Shown: positions 36,556-45,800 of the stretch, piece after piece
Layout of the letters: the number at the start of each line of letters is the position of its first letter
Position numbering within the stretch: position 1 is the stretch's first letter
Assembly: GCF_040530035.1 (NCBI RefSeq)
Contig: NZ_JBEWCD010000002.1
Location: 1,674,001 to 1,738,000 of the forward strand
Direction of reading: 5' to 3'
DNA length: 64,000 bases
DNA from: Roseibium sp. HPY-6
Lineage (GTDB): Bacteria > Pseudomonadota > Alphaproteobacteria > Rhizobiales > Stappiaceae
Program-made: the position numbers and the translations under genes
Notes under the pieces: generated by a model
Seen by the model: the letters and a program-made list of their open reading frames with translations, nothing else
What the model was told of the DNA's origin: nothing
The model's database searches: none

Positions 36556-37053
36556 ATGGCTTTTAATTGGAGTAATACATCGGAAATTATGGAAATACTT
36601 TCTGATCTGCGTTGCAATATTGCTGCGACGACATTGTTTGATGGAGAGACTGACAAGCCGAACGGCACAATCCTTTCTGTGCCTCACAACCTATCCACCG
36701 AAGATGCGATGGTAGCAAAAGAGATGGTGCTTGCCGTTTACAAAGCCGCCATCGAACCGTTAGCGGACTTTAACACAAGCGGGGAAATTGGCACGACTCA
36801 GGAGTTCAGTTTCAGAAACACTCCCTCAGGCTCTTATCGATTTAGATCGACCGATGTGATTAAACCGGACAGTCTGGTTTCCATGCTCGAGTTGGAAATT
36901 GACAACTTACGACAGAGTCAGCAAGCACTTGAACTGCTCTCTGAAAGAGCCAACAAGTTTTACATGCAGCACAGTCCGGGTGAAGTAAGCCAACTAAACA
37001 ATATAGAGATAAAGCCAGTCATAGAACATGTTTGTAAACCACCCATGAGTTGA
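36556..37053 (+). CDS. Hypothetical protein downstream of the triad
   Basis: A 165-residue soluble protein, helical with a short beta region (GTTQEFSFRNTPSGSYRFRST). It starts 17 bases after the kinase stop, in the same direction, with a TATAATAA-like sequence but no ribosome binding site just before it. No family is recognised. It may be a fourth member of the triad operon. Confidence 0.55.
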   Translation: MAFNWSNTSEIMEILSDLRCNIAATTLFDGETDKPNGTILSVPHNLSTEDAMVAKEMVLAVYKAAIEPLADFNTSGEIGTTQEFSFRNTPSGSYRFRSTDVIKPDSLVSMLELEIDNLRQSQQALELLSERANKFYMQHSPGEVSQLNNIEIKPVIEHVCKPPMS

Positions 37054-37065
37054 CCAATTGGCCTA

Positions 37066-37380
37066 TCAAGCCTCTGCAAACAAACCAGTTTCTTTCGGCA
37101 AGCGTTTTCCTGTTAGTATAAAAATGCTGTATTTCACAAGCTGATCCAATGCGTAATCAAACGGCATGTTAATTTCAGCCGCACTTTGTTCAGCCCACTC
37201 GATCATGCCCGCATCGGTTCTGTATGGGTGACCGTAAATGCGTCCAGTAATAAAGTCGTATTCGTCCCAAACGTATTTTTCGAGCCGAATTGCACGTTCT
37301 TCACCGCATGGTGGAGTGATAACGCGCATTTCCATGGCGAGTTGTTTTTCTGCTTCTTCTCTATCGTGATAAAGTTGCAT
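37066..37380 (-). CDS. Hypothetical protein, end of the mobilization operon
   Basis: A 104-residue protein with a charged N-terminus (LYHDREEAEKQLAMEMRVI) and a helical C-terminus, ending in LTGKRLPKETGLFAEA. No known domain or membrane segment. It is 43 bases downstream of the next leftward gene, and converges with the triad operon, from which it is separated by 12 bases. The role is unknown. Confidence 0.6.
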   Translation of the reverse strand: MQLYHDREEAEKQLAMEMRVITPPCGEERAIRLEKYVWDEYDFITGRIYGHPYRTDAGMIEWAEQSAAEINMPFDYALDQLVKYSIFILTGKRLPKETGLFAEA

Positions 37381-37423
37381 ATGTGAAGACTACCACTTTT
37401 GGTTTCTTCGGCGCAAATTTACG

Positions 37424-37801
37424 TCAGAGCTCTGGCTCGTTATCGTTCCGTGAAAAACCTTCGAAAGCCGATTTTTCAAAACTGTCCTCAAACTCTTTAG
37501 CAGCAGCTTCTAGGCTGTCATGTAGATATTCAATGCGCTGCTCGTTTTGTTCGGACAAATCGGAATGAACTTTATTTTGGATAGTTCCGCCGATTGTGTA
37601 TTCTTCTGCGAACTTTGGAGCTTCGCGGGATTTTTGAAGGTTCTCCATTTCCGCTTGGGTCGTGATGTTGGGGTAGTTGTCTTTTTCAAACCCGTAATCT
37701 TGCTCTTTGACTTGCCATTTGTCTGGAGTTTGCTTTGCAGTCCACTCTTGAGCGCTCTTTTTAAATTCGGGCGAAGCTGGATTTTGATCGTCTAAAGGCA
37801 T
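37424..37801 (-). CDS. Hypothetical polar protein downstream of the relaxase
   Basis: About 125 residues from the ATG at 37801, chosen for GAGG eight bases upstream; the frame extends to 37924 but that part is Cys-rich and has no support. The protein is acidic and largely helical, with a long coiled-coil-like stretch near the C-terminus (NEQRIEYLHDSLEAAAKEFEDSFEKS in part). It follows traA by 79 bases in the same direction. The function is unknown. Confidence 0.65.
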   Translation of the reverse strand: MPLDDQNPASPEFKKSAQEWTAKQTPDKWQVKEQDYGFEKDNYPNITTQAEMENLQKSREAPKFAEEYTIGGTIQNKVHSDLSEQNEQRIEYLHDSLEAAAKEFEDSFEKSAFEGFSRNDNEPEL

Positions 37802-37880
37802 TGGCAAAACCTCAAAGTGCGAAATCAAATAATTTTCGTAATATATGTTGGTTTCACAACAATCGCTACAGTGGCAGGCG

Positions 37881-40412
37881 CTATATCTCTGGGGTGTTAT
37901 CCCAATCGCGATTGAAGTGTTCAAAATCCGGCATGCTGTTTTCCGCTGATTTTCTGAAATGTTTTGTCAGAGGCACTTGGTTGTTTTGCTCTCTATCGAG
38001 AGAAACAGGCTGTGTCAGATCAAGCGTCGATTGTTTTGGCCTTGCGCGACTTAGCTTGCTAATCAAGCGATCAAAATTTCCAATTTCCTCGTTGCTCGCA
38101 TAGAGCTTGGTTTCGTACTTGTGCCGCGTCATAGCGACGTAGGTCAAATGCCTGTCCATGGTGTGAGAGGCAAGCACATAAGAGCGATCAACAGTTGCCC
38201 CCTGTGACTTATGTATGGTCGTGGCATAACCATGCTCGATATCATTGTATTTGCTCGCTGATATTGTGAGCAGATTTGGTGTGCCATCTTCGGCTTTGTC
38301 ATCGAGTTCGATTGTCAGGCTGTCATCGTTTGTTTGAATGACCGTTCCAAGCATCCCGTTTTGAACGCCAACTTCTCGATCATTGCGCGTAAAGAGAAGT
38401 CGATCACCAGACGCAAATTCACGGCGACCATGCGAAGTTTGGAAGGTTATGTTATCCTGTAATTCACCAGCCTCTTTTCGGGCTTCACGGATGGTTTCAT
38501 TAATTGCCTTCACGTCCTTTTTTCGATGTGCAAGAGCCAGTTGAGAAGGCTTACTGTTGCTCGACCAATAATCATTGAGGTAGTCAGCGACCAAACCTTG
38601 TACCGCTTCATCCTGTGACTCAGCAAATTCTATCCGATTGTTTTCCTGATAGGCATTGATTGCAGCTTGTGTTTTACCGAGCGCAAAACTCTGAGAGGCT
38701 GACTTTTGCCAATCCTGCCGCTGTCTATGGACGTTTTGGAGTTCGGCTTTGTCCAGTCTCTCTGTCATGACTCGGAATGGCGCACCAGCTTCAATAGGCT
38801 GTAACTGTTCCGCATCACCGACCAGCACCACCTTAACGCCTTTGTCTTTGGCTTCATTGATAAAGCGTGACATTTGCTTTGAGCCGATCATACCCGCTTC
38901 ATCAATCACCAGCACGTCACCGCGCTGCAATTGGTTGCGGTCATTCTCCCAAGAAAGCTCGAACGAGGCGAGCGTGCGCGATTGAATACCAGAACACTGC
39001 TCAAGCCCTTTCGCAGCCTTGCCAGCCAGTGCCGCACCAAATACGCGATGTCCCGAGGCTTCCCAGGCTTCACGCGCGGCGGCAAGGATTGTGCTTTTGC
39101 CAGTTCCCGCAGCGCCGACAACGCAGGATAGCTGCCTATCATCCGTCATGTGCTGGATCGCTCGCTTTTGCTCAGCGCTCAGACCGACACCAATCTCATT
39201 TTTGAGCGCGGCGTCGTGGTTCCATATTGCCGCCTCAACTTTAATGTCAGGAATTTTATGCGTTGACCGTGCTGCCATTTGCCGAGCGTTTTGCATCAGG
39301 TCTTTTTCAACCCTGATAATATTGCTGGTAGAAAAGCGAATATCTTTGTCCGGCGTTGATGGATCAGCATTGAGAGGCTTCAATTCTTCGCAGGTCATGA
39401 CTTTTTGATAGGCTGCTTGATACTCGTCAGGATCGTGAATGTAAGTGTTGAGCGCCTTTGCAATATCGTGGCGGCTAAACACACTTTCACGCTCAGTCAT
39501 CATCGAAAGAATATGCTCAGGATCATGGCGAACCTGTCTTTCAATCGGACTTTCAATGCGCGAGTTTTGAGGCTGTTGCGCCGCGTCTTGTGAAATTGAT
39601 TGCTGACGCGGTAACTGCTCTGCAAGCTGCGTGGCTTGTCCCACGAACGGCAATCCTTCAGCTTCACCAAGCTTCGCCCTTAGGTCTTTTGTGTAAATAC
39701 CTGTTGCGCGAGCGATGGAATAAACCTCTCCATTGGCATCAACCGCTACAAAATCACGACGATCACCACGCGCAAGAATGTACCCTTGATCTTTGAGAGC
39801 AGCGGCAAACGCTTCTTTAGAGTCCGATGCTACCCAAGCACTTTGGAAGCTTCGCTTGATATCATCGGCGTACTTGTTCCTGCGGCGGGCTTGCTGGTGT
39901 TCAGCGTGGGTATAGTTCAGCGGGTCGCGCTCAGCCTTATTGAAGAAGCCGCGCGGGATTTCCCAGCCGTTCTGCTGAAATATCTCAAGGCTGAGTTTTT
40001 CGAGTTTCTTATGGTCATAGGAATGATGAATGGCCTTCATCTTGTCAGTATCGATGCGGCACCAGACAGCATGGGCATGTACCCGCATTTCGCCATCCCG
40101 CCCACGCTTATGATGAAAGACTATCGCGCGGGGTTGCCCTGTAAGGCCGAGACGTTTTTCAGCACGTTCTATCGTTTCCTCAAATTGCGCAGCATCAACA
40201 TCCGCGCCTTTAGGCGGGTTCAGGCTCAATGAATAGAGATGTTGCTTGCAATCCGTCGCGCGGCTGATCGCATAGGATTCCTGAAACGCAGTATGCAGAT
40301 CATTGCCCAAAAAGCCCCTAAGCTCATGAATGATGACCTTTTCGTTATCGGCTTTCAGAAGGTGATTGGCCATGTCCTTACTGTTGCCGCGCTGATTGCC
40401 GACAAGGATCAT
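37881..40412 (-). CDS. traA: Relaxase fused to RecD-like helicase (TraA type)
   Basis: An 843-residue bifunctional transfer protein. The N-terminal relaxase/mobilization nuclease domain (1-170) starts MILVGNQRGN and carries the metal-binding histidine motif VHAHAVWCRID (110-120) with AIVFHHKRG just before; a candidate catalytic Tyr lies in ESYAIS. The helicase part has Walker A GAAGTGKST (433-441), VLVIDEAGM and the C-terminal YATTIHKSQGATVD motif. It should nick oriT and unwind DNA. Its start overlaps the mobC stop by ATGA. Such relaxase-helicase fusions are typical of alphaproteobacterial mobile elements. Confidence 0.92.
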   Translation of the reverse strand: MILVGNQRGNSKDMANHLLKADNEKVIIHELRGFLGNDLHTAFQESYAISRATDCKQHLYSLSLNPPKGADVDAAQFEETIERAEKRLGLTGQPRAIVFHHKRGRDGEMRVHAHAVWCRIDTDKMKAIHHSYDHKKLEKLSLEIFQQNGWEIPRGFFNKAERDPLNYTHAEHQQARRRNKYADDIKRSFQSAWVASDSKEAFAAALKDQGYILARGDRRDFVAVDANGEVYSIARATGIYTKDLRAKLGEAEGLPFVGQATQLAEQLPRQQSISQDAAQQPQNSRIESPIERQVRHDPEHILSMMTERESVFSRHDIAKALNTYIHDPDEYQAAYQKVMTCEELKPLNADPSTPDKDIRFSTSNIIRVEKDLMQNARQMAARSTHKIPDIKVEAAIWNHDAALKNEIGVGLSAEQKRAIQHMTDDRQLSCVVGAAGTGKSTILAAAREAWEASGHRVFGAALAGKAAKGLEQCSGIQSRTLASFELSWENDRNQLQRGDVLVIDEAGMIGSKQMSRFINEAKDKGVKVVLVGDAEQLQPIEAGAPFRVMTERLDKAELQNVHRQRQDWQKSASQSFALGKTQAAINAYQENNRIEFAESQDEAVQGLVADYLNDYWSSNSKPSQLALAHRKKDVKAINETIREARKEAGELQDNITFQTSHGRREFASGDRLLFTRNDREVGVQNGMLGTVIQTNDDSLTIELDDKAEDGTPNLLTISASKYNDIEHGYATTIHKSQGATVDRSYVLASHTMDRHLTYVAMTRHKYETKLYASNEEIGNFDRLISKLSRARPKQSTLDLTQPVSLDREQNNQVPLTKHFRKSAENSMPDFEHFNRDWDNTPEI

Positions 40413-40855
40413 GAGCGTTCTTCACTCTCCAATCCCATGGCCTCAACCAGATCACGGCGAATACGGTCAAGTTCCGCATGCGCAGCGCGAAGGTCTTTCT
40501 CTTCTTTGTCCGTCAGCAACAAACGGCCTTCTTCAACGGCAACTATTTGACTAACGAGATAAGTAGCAATCCCGCAATGACCGAGCCGCCGCAAAGCGCG
40601 TGCAATCGCCTTATCCTGTTTCGTTGCCTTCTTGCGTCTGCGTCTGCGTTTGGGCTTTGCATCGTCAAACAGCTTACTCAGCACATAGGCATTCAATGCA
40701 ATGCCTGCCGCTTCCTGTTCCAATTGTGCCCGCTGCTCTTTTGACAGACGGACGGAGAGGGGAGCGATGCGTTTCTTTTTTTGCTTTCGGCTGGAAACTG
40801 CAATTTTAAAGTCGGGTCCTAATTCAGGAACCGACTTGCTTGAAAGAGGAGTCAT
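40409..40855 (-). CDS. mobC: MobC-like relaxosome accessory protein
   Basis: A 148-residue basic protein with the MobC layout: KKRIAPLSVRLSKEQRAQLEQEAAGIALNAYVLSKL, a ribbon-helix-helix-like DNA-binding motif, a Lys/Arg-rich segment (KPKRRRRRKKATKQDKA), and a C-terminal helical part. It would bind near oriT and assist the relaxase. GGAG precedes the ATG by eight bases. In a circular form of the element the recombinase frame would end on this start codon. Confidence 0.85.
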   Translation of the reverse strand: MTPLSSKSVPELGPDFKIAVSSRKQKKKRIAPLSVRLSKEQRAQLEQEAAGIALNAYVLSKLFDDAKPKRRRRRKKATKQDKAIARALRRLGHCGIATYLVSQIVAVEEGRLLLTDKEEKDLRAAHAELDRIRRDLVEAMGLESEERS

Positions 40856-40914
40856 GATTTTGGCTCCTCCAGATCAATATGAGCTTGTTTGAGAAGGTGT
40901 TCCCATTCCTCGAA

Positions 40915-40939
40915 AACCTCGAACAATTTGTTCGAGGTT
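40915..40939. repeat. Perfect 10-bp inverted repeat near the right end
   Basis: AACCTCGAAC (40915-40924) and GTTCGAGGTT (40930-40939) with a 5-base spacer lie 11 bases from the right att core and 60 bases before mobC. It could be a recombinase arm site, a MobC operator, or part of an oriT. Confidence 0.6.
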
Positions 40940-40950
40940 TCTCTATCGAG

Positions 40951-40958
40951 GGGCACCA
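40951..40958. repeat. Right attachment core (attR)
   Basis: GGGCACCA identical to the end of tRNA-Phe. The following bases (CTCATCTTTTTG) would follow tRNA-Phe directly in the empty site. The assignment is supported by the reading-frame continuity described for the recombinase. Confidence 0.7.
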
Positions 40959-41025
40959 CTCATCTTTTTGAAATTATTGAATTTTTTTGTCCGCATCAGT
41001 CGTGCCTTTTGGTTTGACGGTTTTT

Positions 41026-41803
41026 CTAGCCGGGTTTGACAGTTCTTGTGCGCCGGTTGTTCACTTCGCTCTCGAAAACGGTCCCGACGCCGATCATTTT
41101 GCGCTTGAGATTTGCGGTTCTTGAGTAGTGGCGTACAATGGCTTCGGTCTTTTGACCAAGTGCGTCTGCGATCGTGCGCTCATCCAACCCAGCCTCGCGG
41201 AGGATCGTCGCAACGGTATGCCGGAGGCCATAAAGCGTTAGACCAGATTGAACCTGGTCTTTGTTTTCCAACTCCACACGCACCTTGCGCCAAGAAGCGC
41301 GAAAACCCGATACGGTCCAAGGTCTGCCGCGAGAGTTTGCACAAAGCGTCATAGCCTCGTGTGCCTGTGCAGCGTCTAGAATGGACTTGAGAGGTTCAAT
41401 TACACGCCAGTAAACAGGCGTGCCGGTCTTGGACCGAACCGTTGCTATGGCGCTATCCTTAAAAAAAGCCTTAGGCAGCGTCAAAGCGTCTAAAGGTCCG
41501 AGCCCGGTGTATATCATCAGGGTCATGGCGGGGATCATGTGCGCTGGCAGGGCATCAAGCACGGTTTCCCGCTCTTTGTCACTCCATGGACGATTGGCAT
41601 CAGTTGTGCCACGTTTGCGGCGTACGTGTCGTACGCCCTTTGCTGGATTGTCCGTTACATAACCGCGTTCTTTGCCTCATGAGAAGACTGCCGACAGGAC
41701 CTGTTTCACATAGGTGGCGAAACGGGAATATTTCTGCTTCTCGGCCTTGTCGCGCAGTTTCACGACAAAAGGTGATGTGAAGCGTGCCAGGTCAGCTGCG
41801 CCC
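41026..41803 (-). pseudogene. Tyrosine integrase remnant (nonsense mutation, 5'-truncated)
   Basis: The intact part is 178 codons: TGLGPLDALTLP, then LTLYGLRHTVATILREAGLDERTIADALGQKTEAIVRHYS with the catalytic Arg and Tyr. Upstream, the same frame continues as FATYVKQVLSAVFS, a TGA, then GKERGYVTDNPAKGV; relatives have Trp at the stop, so TGG has become TGA. Before about 41803 the frame is lost. It lies 70 bases beyond the element end, so in the empty site it would flank tRNA-Phe, as expected for the integrase of an older island in the same tRNA. Confidence 0.8.
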
Positions 41804-42142
41804 GGATGCGGACATTAACGGCCCATTGCGGACCTTGACCCTTTCCGGGCAATGCTGCGGCGCGGCCCGACAGACCGGACTTTCGCTGCACGTGCAAGGC
41901 TTGGAGATGATCGAACTCACAGTCGGCGGGTCAAACCTGACGTTGATTGGAAAAAAACTTGGTCTCCGACTTAAAGAATTACCTCGTAGATCTTCGACGT
42001 CTTCTGCCGTTATGTCGTCCATGACCCGCTTGCGCGACCGGCGGGTTGAGCGGGGCTGTATGAAAACTTACTTCGAGGAGGCCTATGAGTCCTTTGATGA
42101 TAGCTTCGTTGCGGCTGGATCACCCAGTGCCTGGAACAGGTG
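41804..42142. other. Intergenic region, probable island junction
   Basis: About 340 bases between the integrase remnant and the VPLPA-CTERM gene. Reading frames here are short, overlapping and without support. It is probably debris from the truncation of the integrase. Confidence 0.4.
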
Positions 42143-42766
42143 CTAGGCAACGTCCTGATCCGCCCGTTGCCGGACCTGCGGGAGTACGCGCCAGTCGATG
42201 CAGGCCGTGCGTCTGCGGGCAATGGCCAGCGCGCACAACGCCCCGAGCAACAGGGTCGCACCGCCTGGGAGGGGTATCACCGCCACTGGCGAATTCGGCG
42301 TGACACCGAAGACTTCGAGATCGACGATTTCACCGTCCACGTCGCCCAGGAAGCTGAGGACGTTGTCGGGCAGGCTAAACCCGAACGACAGGGTCGCCAC
42401 CGCGAAAGGGTCGCTGCTTTCCTCATTTATGACCAGTTCATAAAGGATGGAGATCTTGTCGTCCGTCACGCCGATATCAAGCGCGGTGCCGCCGAGGATC
42501 TCGGTGAAGGTTGTATCGAAGAGGGATAGGTCGGTGCTGGCCGCGGCCGACGCGTCCACGTCGCCGCCATCAATTGGGGCGAAGACGAAGACGTCGCCGA
42601 AGAAGTCTGCTGCTTCAATCGAGGTGTTGTCTGCGATCACTTCAAGCCCGTCGGCAGAGAAAAGCGAGGCGCCGATGGTCACCTCGCTTAGGGTGGCGGA
42701 CGTGGCCGTGCTTGCGCTGAAAGCCAGCGCTGCACCAAGGGCCAGAGTCAAGAAAAGCTGTTTCAT
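42143..42766 (-). CDS. Secreted VPLPA-CTERM-type protein
   Basis: A 207-residue exported protein. The ATG at 42766, with AAGGAA seven bases upstream, begins a clear signal peptide (MKQLFLTLALGAALAFSAS in part). The mature part is acidic and beta-rich with no Cys until the end. A sorting-like segment AVIPLPGGATLLLGALCALAIARRR is of the VPLPA-CTERM type: motif, hydrophobic helix, basic end. This signal is normally at the extreme C-terminus, but here 23 further residues follow, so the original stop may have been lost. It is downstream of the RTX gene in the same direction; an exosortase is not in the window. Confidence 0.75.
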   Translation of the reverse strand: MKQLFLTLALGAALAFSASTATSATLSEVTIGASLFSADGLEVIADNTSIEAADFFGDVFVFAPIDGGDVDASAAASTDLSLFDTTFTEILGGTALDIGVTDDKISILYELVINEESSDPFAVATLSFGFSLPDNVLSFLGDVDGEIVDLEVFGVTPNSPVAVIPLPGGATLLLGALCALAIARRRTACIDWRVLPQVRQRADQDVA

Positions 42767-42804
42767 GTCATAGTTTCCTTTTGTCACCAACTACTTGCGC
42801 CAGT

Positions 42805-45800
42805 CTAGATGAAGAAATCCGGCGAACCGATTTCGATCTGGATATTGTCCGTGTCGAGATCGTCTCCAATCACGTAGATTCGATCCTGATCCCCGCCGTG
42901 CGTGATCAGCACACCGCCCGGAAGATCGCGGAAGTGGAACGTGTCGCTGGCGAGGAGGATCAGGTCATCCAGGCCGAAATCGGTGATCACGTCACGCTCA
43001 CGCGCACCGTTCGTCAACTCGTCGCCGAAGACGAAGGTGTCGGCACCGCCGCCGCCCTCCATACGGTCGAGGCGACCGCCGAATGAGAAGATGAACTCGT
43101 CCGCCTCTGTGCCCGAAAGGCGGTCTGACCCTTCGGTTCCTCTGACCTCGTTGCGGGCAACCGTGTCGTCGGCGCCGTCGATGCGGAGGGTCGCTTGCCC
43201 GCCTGTCGAAAGGTCGCCATCGCCGATGTCGAAGCCGATGGACAGGTCAAGGCTCTCGCCCGTGTTGAGGTCGCCGAATTGGGAGGGGTCGATGGTGATC
43301 CCGTTTGCGTCGGCGTCGAAGCTGACTGCGCGGCCATCGGAGGACGTGACGGAGAGGACGGACAGGCTAAGGGCGTCGCCCTCGGCATCTGAGCCGAGGC
43401 TCAGAAGATCGAGGGTGACAGGTGCGTCGTCCTCCGATGCCGTGCGTGACAGAGTGCCGACTGTCGGGGCGTCGTTGACGCCCGTGATGGTCACGGTGAC
43501 TTCAGCCGTGTCGCTTGTGCCGCCATCGCCCGACACGGTGTAGAGGAACGTGTCGGTGGCGGTTTCGCCAGTGTCCAGGCCGTCGAACGCGCCGTTCGGG
43601 TTGTAGTTGACCGTGCCGTCCCCGTTGAGCGTTATGAGGCCCAGCGTGCCCGTCGTGTCGAGCCCAGAGACGCCCAGAGCGCCCGTGTCGTTTGCCAGAA
43701 CGCTGTCAGTTGTGAAGGCAGCGTCTTCATCCGTCGCAAAGCCGATCCCGCCGTCATCAAGTGCGTCGAGCATCGCTGGGCCGTCTTCCATGAACCTCCC
43801 GTCTTCGGTGAGTCCGAAGGAGCTTGGGGCGCCGACAACCTCGATCTGTGCTGAACTCAGCCCGATTAGCGGGGAGGAGGACTGTATTAGGTCGAACGTC
43901 TCCCCCGATTGCGGGGTGTATCCATCGACAAACACGATCCGGATCGTAGAGTTGGACAGATCGGCCTGCCCGAGAACGACCAAAGCGTCGTTCAGTGCCG
44001 TATCGCTTCCGCCGACTTCGAGCTCAAGGAGGCCCTCAAGGACAAGGTCCCCACCGATGGTCAACGTGCCCGGGCTGAACCCCGGGCCAATGGTTGCGAG
44101 AGGGGCGGCGTTCACGTTGCCGGTCACCGTGCCGGAGCCGAACAACGCGCCGCCGTCTTCCACAGTCAGGTCGCCTTCGACGACCCCCGCTACTTCAAGT
44201 GCGCCCTGTTCACCGACCCTGAAGTCGGTTGCGCCCACCTCTGCGGCGCTGTCGAGGAAAAGCACGCCGTTGCTGACCAGGATCTCGGGGCCGAAATACG
44301 TGCCGGTTGCGGAAAATCCACCGCCGCCCGCGAGTTGGATAGTCTCAAACCCCTGAGCTTTACCGAGGTCGAAGGCGGCGACGGTGTTCGGGTTCACGTT
44401 ATTGTCGAACACGACGGCCGAGAACAGTTCGAACCGGTCAACGCCATCGCCGCCCTGAATAGTACCCGAGACTTCGGCGCCAAAGCTTTGGCGGAACGTG
44501 TCGTTGCCCCCCGCAAGATCGACTAGGCCTTCGATAAAGGCGAGATTGAAGACGCTTTGGCCAAGTCCGTCACCGGAAATGGCCGCGGCGGTGCCGAAGA
44601 CGTAGCCGTTGTTGATGAACAGGCTGTCGCTTCCGCCCAGCTTGACGCCCACGGCGCCGCTGCCTGTGGCGATGATTTCACCGATGTCAGGCGAGTTCAG
44701 GACCGGGTTGGCGGATGCGAGGCCGAGGCGGACCCCCGAGCCATCGGTCGAAACCCCGACAGCGTTTTCGCCAGTAACCTCGATCCGGCCGCGAGGGAAT
44801 CTTTGAATGTCGTTGTTGGTGGTTTCCTGAAAAATCTCAAGTGATTCAACGCGGAAGACATTGTCACCGATGGCATAAACCAGTTCGCCCTGACCGACGC
44901 GCACATTCGCTTCGCCGTGATCGCCAACCTCCATCCCGATGACGCCGCGCCCGGACAACTCGATATCCCCGGCGTTCAGGACGTAGTTCGAACCAGAGAA
45001 CTCCGCCCCCACAGCGAAGTCGCCGCTGAGTACTGACATGCCTTTTTGCCCGTCACCGATGCCCTGAATATCGCCCTCGTTCGAGATGAGCGAGGCGTTC
45101 GTGCCGACGACCTTCACGCCGATGGCGTGGGTGCCGCCCAGATTTATTTGCCCGGTGTTCTGGATCACCCCCGTCTGTCCAGGGATCGGCAGAGCGGCAA
45201 TGGTATCGCCATCTCGCGTCGGCGCTTTCAGTTGAGCGCCGTTGAAACCTTGCCCGAAGGTCAGGTTCATACCCGCCGCGTCGTTGCCGCTGACGCTGAT
45301 CGTGCCGCCGTTGGCCATCAACAGCTCGGGCGCCGCGTTGTCGCTGAGGACAAGATCAACGGCCATGGCTGTACCGAGGGTCGTTATTTCACCCGCGTTC
45401 AGCAGCGTCACTTTTTCGAGGGCGAGGATATCCTCAACGTCAATGCCGCTGCCGTTTTCGGCCTTGATGACCCCGCCCGCCTGGTTGAACAGCCGCAGGT
45501 CGTCGCCGCCCAAGACAATGGCGGACCCGTCGAAGCTCGTCTCCATCAGCCCGGCGTTCACGATGTTGAGTTGGCCACCGATGCTTTCGATCAGTTGGCT
45601 TGCCGACTTGATCTCGGCATCGGCGAGGTTGCGGAGTTCGAACGTCTCGGTGTCGGGATCGGCGTTGTTCGAAAGGCCCAAGATCTGCTGTGTCGGGATG
45701 CCATGGACGATCGAGCCTTCGATTGTGCCTGCGTTCTGAAGGAGACTGACGGTGCCGCCCAGGCCGGTTTCCGCGAAGCTGATATTGCCGGTGATTTTCG

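Larger units (their letters stand above)
13411..40958. mobile_element. Integrative mobilizable element in tRNA-Phe (~27.5 kb)
   Basis: Bounded by GGGCACCA at the end of tRNA-Phe and at 40951-40958. The left end carries the large serine recombinase; the right end carries mobC and a relaxase-helicase; a VirD4-type coupling protein is in the middle. No VirB/Trb mating-channel gene is present, so it would need a helper conjugative system. Base composition is clearly more AT-rich than the chromosome on the left. Cargo includes a caspase-like protease operon, an EcoRII-like restriction-modification set with Vsr and a TerY-P-like triad. Rejoining the two cores restores one continuous reading frame for the recombinase that overlaps the mobC start, which strongly supports these ends. 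Confidence 0.8.

Noticed and set aside
13411..40958. Full ICE with its own type IV secretion system
   Set aside because: Only the coupling protein is present; no VirB/Trb-like channel genes were recognised.
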